A stretch of 64,000 bases of DNA from Streptomyces kronopolitis. GTDB lineage: Bacteria; Actinomycetota; Actinomycetes; Streptomycetales; Streptomycetaceae. This document shows positions 59,314-64,000 of the stretch, piece after piece. Position numbers and translations under genes: made by a program. The notes beneath the pieces are model-generated. The model had not been told where the DNA came from and did no database searches. It saw only the letters and a list, made by a program, of their open reading frames with translations. The DNA lies in the NCBI RefSeq assembly GCF_014646275.1, contig NZ_BMND01000017.1:90979-154978 (forward strand). Reading direction: 5' to 3'. Numbering within the stretch: position 1 is the stretch's first letter; every line of letters starts with the position of its first letter.

Positions 59314-60225
59314 CTACAGCCAGGCCGCGAACTCCAGCAGCAGCTCGCCCTGCTGGCGGGCGCCCGCGGCCACCTCCCGCACGCCGGTGTCCACCGCCCG
59401 GTACAGCGTCCAGTCGCGCAGCCGGTCGCGGTCCACCTCCAGGGAGTCGGCCAGCCGGGCCACCCGGCGGCGGGCCGCCGCGCCCGCGCCCGAGCCGGCC
59501 ATCAGGTCCTCGAACCGGTCCAGCACCAGTGCCGCGAGGTCGAACGCCCGCTCGCCGACCACCGGCGCCGGGCCCACCGCCAGCCAGGGCGTCCGCTCGC
59601 CGGCCAGCACTTTGCCCTGCCGGAAGGCGCCGTGCAGCAGGAACTGCTCGTCGCACCCGTCCGGCAGCGCGCGCCGCAGCTCCGCGGCCTGCTCCACCAG
59701 CGGGTCGGCGGACCGGGTCAGGGTCCCGGCGGCGCGCAGCGCCCGCACGGCCTCGTCGGTGCGCCCGGCCAGCGTCTCGAAGGGGTGCCCCGCCGCGGCC
59801 GGCACCCACAGCCGCCGCACCGTACCGGCCGCCTCCAGCAGCGCCTTCGCCTCCGGCAGCGACCGCAGCGACACCGCGCCCTGCAACCGCTCCAGCAGCA
59901 GCGCACCGCTCGCCTCGTCGGTGCGCAGCAGCCGGGCCGCGCCGAAGCCGTCCCACGCCTCCAGCGCCGCGCCCTCCTGCGCCGGGACCCGCCCCGGCAC
60001 GGGCAGCTTCAGCGCCGCGGGCGTCCCGTCCGGCTGCCGCACGAGGGCGAGCAGGCTGCTGCGGCCCCCGGGGGTCTGCACCCGTTCCAGCGTCAGCTGC
60101 CAGGCGTCCAGCCGCTGCTGAACCAGCGTCGGGAGCGCCGCGAGCCACTCGCCCGCCGGACCGCTGGGATCGCCGCTCAGCGAACTCACCAACCGCTGCG
60201 GCGGTTCGATGGGTGCCGTTGTCAT
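59314..60225 (-). CDS. Aminoglycoside/hydroxyurea phosphotransferase-fold protein lacking catalytic residues
   Basis: A 303-aa protein matching the aminoglycoside/hydroxyurea antibiotic kinase family over its full length (L-A-L-V-R-Q-P-D-G-T-P-A-A-L-K-L, A-A-R-L-L-R-T-D, F-D-L-A-A-L-V-L-D-R). The catalytic loop, usually H-G-D-L-H-x-x-N-V-L, reads H198-G-A-F-R-Q-G-K-V-L: Asp is Ala200 and Asn is Lys205. The metal-binding Asp of the A-I-D-P-K-P segment is Gly218 (A-V-G-P-A-P). The reading frame is intact with normal codon use, so this is a pseudokinase rather than a decayed gene. ATG 60225 is the most likely start. It may form an operon with the next two genes. Confidence 0.87.
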   Translation of the reverse strand: MTTAPIEPPQRLVSSLSGDPSGPAGEWLAALPTLVQQRLDAWQLTLERVQTPGGRSSLLALVRQPDGTPAALKLPVPGRVPAQEGAALEAWDGFGAARLLRTDEASGALLLERLQGAVSLRSLPEAKALLEAAGTVRRLWVPAAAGHPFETLAGRTDEAVRALRAAGTLTRSADPLVEQAAELRRALPDGCDEQFLLHGAFRQGKVLAGERTPWLAVGPAPVVGERAFDLAALVLDRFEDLMAGSGAGAAARRRVARLADSLEVDRDRLRDWTLYRAVDTGVREVAAGARQQGELLLEFAAWL

Positions 60226-60271
60226 GCTGGAGCTGTCCCTTTCCTGGGCAAGACCGCGCGGCGGCCGTCGT

Positions 60272-60787
60272 TCAGAGCGCGCCCGCGGCGGCGCTCGCGG
60301 AGCCGGACGGAGCGGCTGCCGCGGCCCGCTCGGCAAGCCCAGGGAAGGCTACGCCGCTGCCGCGCCAGCGCACCGCCCGCACTGCCGCCTCCCGCAGGGC
60401 GGCCGCCGCCTCCTTGCGCCGGACGCCGCCGCCGGCCCGTACGAGATCGGCGTAGACGGCGGCCAGCCGGTCCTCCAGCTCCGCCGCCAGCCGGACCGCG
60501 GCGGCCGCGTCCGGGACCGGGAAGGGCAGCTCATAGGCGGCGGCCGAGGCCTGCGGGGTACCACCCAGGTCGCGCACCACCCGGCGCAGCGAATCGCGGC
60601 GCGCGCGATGTCCGTCGTACGCCTCCTGCGCTTCCTTGCGCCGGTCACCGGCGATCCGCCCGCCGACCACGCCGTAGCCGTACACCGCCGCGTGCTCGGC
60701 GGCCAGCGCCGCCTGCACCGCCGTCAGCTCGGCACGCCCGTCGTCGTCGCGCCGTCCGCTTCTGCCGTCCACCGCCGTGGCCCTCAT
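60272..60787 (-). CDS. DUF4439 (ferritin-like) protein
   Basis: A 171-aa, mostly helical protein of the DUF4439 type. It begins A-V-Q-A-A-L-A-A-E-H-A-A-V-Y-G-Y-G-V-V-G-G and contains E-A-Y-D-G-H-R-A-R-R-D-S-L, the spacing of Glu/His residues seen in ferritin-like four-helix bundles. The family function is unknown. ATG 60787 has GGGA seven bases upstream. It lies 49 bases before the lipoprotein gene's stop and 46 bases ahead of the pseudokinase gene, all on the minus strand. Confidence 0.88.
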   Translation of the reverse strand: MRATAVDGRSGRRDDDGRAELTAVQAALAAEHAAVYGYGVVGGRIAGDRRKEAQEAYDGHRARRDSLRRVVRDLGGTPQASAAAYELPFPVPDAAAAVRLAAELEDRLAAVYADLVRAGGGVRRKEAAAALREAAVRAVRWRGSGVAFPGLAERAAAAAPSGSASAAAGAL

Positions 60788-60836
60788 CCGCACGTCCCTT
60801 CGCCGATCCTGGCTCCGCCGCTTCGCCCGGTGCCCT

Positions 60837-61370
60837 TCACCGGGCCGGCTCCGCCAGCAGATACGCGTGTGCCGCCCCGGCCGCCGCGACCGAGGCGAGC
60901 AGCCGGGCCAGCTCCGGGGGCGCCGCGGCCAGCGCCTCGGTGCGGGTGCCGGCGAGGCGGCGCTCGGCGTCGGCGAGCGCGCTGCGGCCGGCCCGCTCGT
61001 CCTGGGGGACCGGGGGAGCGGACGGCCGGGCGCCGCGCGGCGACGGCCCGGACGGGGACGCGCCGGCCTCGTGCGCGGGCCCGTCGGGCGCGGTGCGCTC
61101 CTCGCCGAACGCCTCGGCGTGCCGGGCGACTTCGGCGCGCAGCGGACGCAGCCGCGGCTCCAGCGAGGGGTGCGCGCGCAGCGTCGCGTCATAGCGCGCC
61201 AGCAGGGCGGTGCTGTCGCGGGCGGAGTTCCTGCGCAGCCGGTCGGCGGCGGAGGAATGCTCGGGCCCGCCGGGGCCGTCGTCCTCGGAGCAGCCGGTGA
61301 GCAGCGCCGCGCCCCCGAGGGCGGCGCCGGCCAGCAGGGTCCTTCTGCGTGTGAGCGCCGCATTCGGCAT
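60837..61370 (-). CDS. Putative lipoprotein
   Basis: A 177-aa protein with a signal peptide (T-R-R-R-T-L-L-A-G-A-A-L) ending in lipobox A-L-L-T-G-C (Cys27); the three Arg suggest Tat or Sec export. The mature part is helical and Ala/Glu/Arg-rich with a Pro/Ser linker (A-S-P-S-G-P-S-P-R-G). I recognise no domain; the helical, Ala-rich ends slightly resemble the neighbouring DUF4439 protein. ATG 61370 has GGAAG seven bases upstream and is preferred to the more distal start at 61403. It is divergent from rimP. Confidence 0.85.
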   Translation of the reverse strand: MPNAALTRRRTLLAGAALGGAALLTGCSEDDGPGGPEHSSAADRLRRNSARDSTALLARYDATLRAHPSLEPRLRPLRAEVARHAEAFGEERTAPDGPAHEAGASPSGPSPRGARPSAPPVPQDERAGRSALADAERRLAGTRTEALAAAPPELARLLASVAAAGAAHAYLLAEPAR

Positions 61371-61521
61371 GTTGCACTTCCCGGGGTCTTTCGTCGTGAT
61401 CACCGCAGGCGAGAGTATCCGTGACCACCCACCGAATCGTCAGTACCCCGCCGGAACCGATAGGCTTTGATCCGACACACGACCCACCCACAACAGCACA
61501 CGCGGCCGAGGAGTCACCCGG

Positions 61522-62115
61522 ATGAGCACCACCCAGAGCGAGAGGCTGCGCGGACTGCTTGAACCGCTCGTCGCCGCGCGAGACCTGGATCTGGAAGAGA
61601 TCGAGGTGACACCGGCGGGAAAACGGCGGGTGCTGAGGATCGTGGTCGATTCCGACGAGGGCGTGCAGCTGGACGAGTGCGCCGAGCTCAGCCGCGAGGC
61701 CTCCCAGGTCCTGGACGACTCCGACGCGATGGGCGGCGCCCCGTACACCCTTGAGGTGACCTCCCCGGGCGCCGACCGGCCGCTGACCGAGCTGCGGCAC
61801 TACCGCCGCGCCGTCGGCCGCCTCATCAAGGCCCAACTGACCGAAGCGGCAGGGGGCGGCGAGCTGGTGGCCCGGATCACCGCTCTCGACGAGTCCGGGC
61901 TGGACCTCGAAGTGCCGGGCGTCAAGGGCCGCAAGCCGACCGCCCGCCGGCTCTCCTTCGACGAGATCGCCAAGGCGCGCGTCGAGCTGGAGTTCAACCG
62001 CAAGTCCGCCAAGCGCGGCGAGAAGGCCGACGAGGCCGAAGCGATCGACGAGATCGACGAGGCCGCTGACAACGATGTGAACGACGTGAACGACGAGAAC
62101 AAGGAGGAGGCGTAG
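61522..62115 (+). CDS. rimP: Ribosome maturation factor RimP
   Basis: A 197-aa RimP protein needed for 30S subunit maturation. The N-terminal domain has L-E-E-I-E-V-T-P-A-G-K-R-R-V-L-R-I-V-V-D, and Y-T-L-E-V-T-S-P-G-A-D-R-P-L is the most conserved stretch. A ~35-residue acidic tail (D-E-A-E-A-I-D-E-I-D-E) extends it beyond the usual ~155 aa. ATG 61522 has GAGGAG upstream. A TAGGCT at 61461-61466 may be the -10 box of the rimP-nusA-ylxR-infB operon. Confidence 0.96.
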   Translation: MSTTQSERLRGLLEPLVAARDLDLEEIEVTPAGKRRVLRIVVDSDEGVQLDECAELSREASQVLDDSDAMGGAPYTLEVTSPGADRPLTELRHYRRAVGRLIKAQLTEAAGGGELVARITALDESGLDLEVPGVKGRKPTARRLSFDEIAKARVELEFNRKSAKRGEKADEAEAIDEIDEAADNDVNDVNDENKEEA

Positions 62116-62117
62116 CC

Positions 62118-63107
62118 GTGGATATCGACATGAGTGCCCTGCGGGGTCTGGTGCGGGAGAAGGAGATCTCGTTCGACCTGCTGGTCGAGGCGATCGAGTC
62201 GGCCCTCCTCATCGCGTACCACCGCACCGAGGGCAGCCGCCGCCGGGCGCGGGTGGAGCTGGACCGCAACACCGGCCATGTGACGGTGTGGGCGAAGGAG
62301 GACCCGGACGACCTGGAGGAAGGCGCCGAGCCCCGCGACTTCGACGACACCCCCTCCGGGTTCGGGCGGATCGCGGCGACCACCGCCAAGCAGGTCATCC
62401 TCCAGCGGCTGCGGGACGCCGAGGAGGAGATCACCTTCGGCGAGTTCGCCGGGCGCGAGGGCGACGTCATCACCGGCGTCGTCCAGCAGGGCAAGGACCC
62501 CAAGAACGTGCTGGTGGACATCGGCCCGATGGAGGCCATGCTGCCGGTGCAGGAGCAGGTCCCCGGCGAGGACTACGCGCACGGCACCCGGCTGCGCTCG
62601 TACGTCGTACGGGTGGCCAAGGGCGTCCGCGGCCCCTCGGTGACGCTGTCGCGCACCCACCCCAATCTGGTGAAGAAGCTGTTCGCCATGGAGGTGCCGG
62701 AGATCGCGGACGGCTCGGTGGAGATCTCCGCCATCGCCCGCGAGGCCGGCCACCGCACCAAGATCGCCGTCCGGTCCACCCGCTCCGGCCTGAACGCCAA
62801 GGGCGCCTGCATCGGCCCGATGGGCGGCCGGGTGCGCGCGGTGATGGCCGAGCTGCACGGCGAGAAGATCGACATCGTGGACTGGTCGGACGACCCGGCC
62901 GAGCTGGTGGCGAACGCGCTGTCGCCGGCCCGGGTCAGCAAGGTCGAGGTCGTGGACCTGGCGGCGCGCTCCGCCCGGGTCACCGTCCCCGACTACCAGC
63001 TGTCGCTGGCCATCGGGAAGGAAGGGCAGAACGCCCGGCTCGCCGCCCGCCTCACGGGCTGGCGGATCGACATCCGCCCCGACACCGAGCACACCGAGCA
63101 GGACTGA
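62118..63107 (+). CDS. nusA: Transcription termination/antitermination factor NusA
   Basis: A 329-aa NusA consisting of the N-terminal RNA-polymerase-binding domain, S1 domain (around G-D-V-I-T-G-V-V-Q-Q-G-K-D) and two KH domains (G-A-C-I-G-P-M-G-G-R-V-R and A-I-G-K-E-G-Q-N-A-R-L-A). The C-terminal acidic repeats of E. coli NusA are absent, as is normal in actinobacteria. GTG 62118 has AAGGAGGAGG (62101-62110) seven bases upstream, two bases after the rimP stop; ATG 62130 is less well placed. Confidence 0.96.
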   Translation: MDIDMSALRGLVREKEISFDLLVEAIESALLIAYHRTEGSRRRARVELDRNTGHVTVWAKEDPDDLEEGAEPRDFDDTPSGFGRIAATTAKQVILQRLRDAEEEITFGEFAGREGDVITGVVQQGKDPKNVLVDIGPMEAMLPVQEQVPGEDYAHGTRLRSYVVRVAKGVRGPSVTLSRTHPNLVKKLFAMEVPEIADGSVEISAIAREAGHRTKIAVRSTRSGLNAKGACIGPMGGRVRAVMAELHGEKIDIVDWSDDPAELVANALSPARVSKVEVVDLAARSARVTVPDYQLSLAIGKEGQNARLAARLTGWRIDIRPDTEHTEQD

Positions 63108-63231
63108 GCACACGCGGTGTAGCCGGCGGGCGCCGCGGCCCCCGAAAATCGGTGGTGCCGCGGAGCCCCGCAGGGAATTCTGAGCAGCCGTTCGGCCATT
63201 ACCCCAGCGGGGTCGGGCCGGCACGGGGAGG

Positions 63232-63237
63232 TAGACT
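63232..63237 (+). promoter_or_regulatory. Possible -10 box for a leaderless ylxR transcript
   Basis: TAGACT ends seven bases before the GTG of ylxR, the usual distance from a -10 box to a transcription start. The only Shine-Dalgarno-like GGGGAGG ends 12 bases before the GTG, too far for comfort. No convincing -35 is seen. Read-through from nusA remains possible. Confidence 0.3.
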
Positions 63238-63243
63238 TAAGCA

Positions 63244-63540
63244 GTGTCTGGCCGGACGCATGCCCGCGCATGCCCTGAGCGCACGTGTCTGGGATGCCGG
63301 GAGCGAGCGGCCAAGGGCGATTTGCTGCGCATCGTGGAGATCGAGGGTCAGTGTGCCCCCGATCCTCGCGGTACGCTGCCCGGCCGGGGTGCGTACGTGC
63401 ACCCGACACCGGTCTGCCTCGACCTGGCGGTTCGCCGCCGGGCGTTCAACCGGGCCTACCGGGCCCGGGGACCGTTCGACACCACGGAGCTTCGTCGGTT
63501 CATCGAGCGGACGCCCGTCGAGCAGCCGCCGTTGCACTAA
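63244..63540 (+). CDS. ylxR: YlxR-family RNA-binding protein
   Basis: A 98-aa protein of the YlxR/DUF448 family, small nucleoid- or RNA-associated proteins encoded between nusA and infB. The signature R-T-C-L-G-C-R and G-R-G-A-Y-V-H are present, and the C-terminal half is Arg-rich. Length is normal. GTG 63244 is the only start that keeps the R-T-C-L-G-C-R motif with its upstream residues. Confidence 0.95.
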   Translation: MSGRTHARACPERTCLGCRERAAKGDLLRIVEIEGQCAPDPRGTLPGRGAYVHPTPVCLDLAVRRRAFNRAYRARGPFDTTELRRFIERTPVEQPPLH

Positions 63541-63704
63541 AGGCACAGCAGCAAGAAACGCACAGCGCACGGAAAACCGTGCGGTCAGGTACCTCGCGAG
63601 TCGGAAGTAGGTCGAGATTGCGATGAGCACTCGATGAGTACGCGATGAGTACGCCCATGAAGTAGCGACGGTCCGGTGGACAACCCGGACCTAGAAGGAG
63701 CGAA
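63541..63704 (+). promoter_or_regulatory. Structured infB leader
   Basis: GCACGG-AAAA-CCGTGC forms a hairpin around 63566-63581. CGATGAGTACG occurs twice in tandem just after a related CGATGAGCACT (63620-63652). GGTCCGG and CCGGACC (about 63670-63691) form a stem that ends three bases before AAGGAG (63695-63700), the infB ribosome site. The last stem could influence infB translation. Confidence 0.45.
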
Positions 63705-64000
63705 GTGGCTAAGGTCCGGGTATACGAACTCGCCAAGGAGTTCGGCGTTGAGAGCAAGGTCGTCATGGCCAAGCTCCAAGAGCTTGGTGAATTCGTCCGT
63801 TCGGCGTCCTCGACGATCGAGGCGCCGGTTGTTCGCAAGCTGACCGACGCTTTCCAGGCAGGCAGCGGCAACGGCCGCGCCGCCGGCAAGCCCGCGGCGC
63901 CGCGCAAGTCGGCCCCCGCGAAGCCGTCCGCGCCCTCCCCGGCGCAGGCGGCCCGTCCCGCTGCCCCGAAGCCGGGCGGCGCACCCAAGCCGGGCCCCGC
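63705..64000 (+). CDS. infB: Translation initiation factor IF-2, N-terminal part (cut by right edge)
   Basis: The first ~98 codons of IF-2. V-R-V-Y-E-L-A-K-E-F-G-V-E-S-K-V-V-M-A-K-L is the conserved IF2-N domain, followed by the Pro/Ala/Lys-rich linker that is very long in Streptomyces. GTG 63705 has AAGGAG (63695-63700) four bases upstream. The GTPase domains lie outside the window. Confidence 0.95.
   Translation, partial: MAKVRVYELAKEFGVESKVVMAKLQELGEFVRSASSTIEAPVVRKLTDAFQAGSGNGRAAGKPAAPRKSAPAKPSAPSPAQAARPAAPKPGGAPKPGP

Noticed and set aside
59314..60225. Active aminoglycoside resistance kinase
   Set aside because: The catalytic Asp, the metal-binding Asn and Asp are all replaced, so resistance by phosphorylation is unlikely.

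Overview
The window is a piece of actinobacterial, almost certainly Streptomyces, chromosome. GC is very high, GC at third codon positions is extreme, and many starts are GTG. It carries the sporulation sigma factor gene whiG and the gene orders sip-nudix-DUF2469-yraN-comM-dprA-whiG, rpsB-tsf-pyrH-frr-cdsA, dxr-rseP-ispG and rimP-nusA-ylxR-infB, all typical of a Streptomyces chromosomal core. I see no integrase, transposase, tRNA, rRNA or CRISPR array.

Layout. (1) 1-8.5 kb: tandem type I signal peptidases (the first cut by the left edge), a NUDIX hydrolase, DUF2469, YraN, ComM-like ATPase, DprA, WhiG and a TetR-like regulator. (2) 8.5-15.4 kb: an M23 peptidase on the minus strand flanked by several minisatellites, then the translation/lipid block rpsB-tsf-pyrH-frr-cdsA. 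(3) 15.4-17.7 kb: a 600-base stretch with terminator, mini-ORFs and hairpins leading into an RNHCP zinc-binding protein that appears to start at ATC, then rlmN. (4) 17.7-21.8 kb: a TPP riboswitch and a three-gene thiamine ABC importer. (5) 21.9-26.2 kb, minus strand: DMT-type transporter, LOG-like nucleotide-binding protein, and an ABC permease/ATPase pair with an abnormal signature motif.

(6) 26.4-51.3 kb is a polyamine/GABA uptake and catabolism region. It holds an Lrp regulator with a class III aminotransferase, two aminobutyraldehyde-type dehydrogenases, two Tat-type lipoprotein polyamine-binding proteins, a PotABC importer, a flavin amine oxidase of PuuB type, a GABA aminotransferase, a PucR regulator and a third aldehyde dehydrogenase, followed by an acyl-CoA dehydrogenase. 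Interspersed are a probable aminodeoxyfutalosine/adenosine deaminase, a PAP2 phosphatase and a VirD4/TraG-like membrane ATPase. Read together, the genes could import putrescine or spermidine, deaminate and oxidise it to GABA, and pass GABA to succinate semialdehyde and succinate.

(7) 51.5-64 kb: MEP-pathway genes dxr and ispG around a site-2 protease, two GNAT acetyltransferases, a 446-bp inverted-repeat element just before proS, a kinase-fold protein that has lost its catalytic residues, a DUF4439 protein, a lipoprotein, and rimP-nusA-ylxR-infB (infB cut by the right edge).

Most notable: the ATC start of the RNHCP gene, the long inverted repeat before proS, the pseudokinase, two DnaA-box pairs with identical 18-bp spacing before yraN and rpsB, and the SD-sequestering hairpin behind the TPP aptamer.
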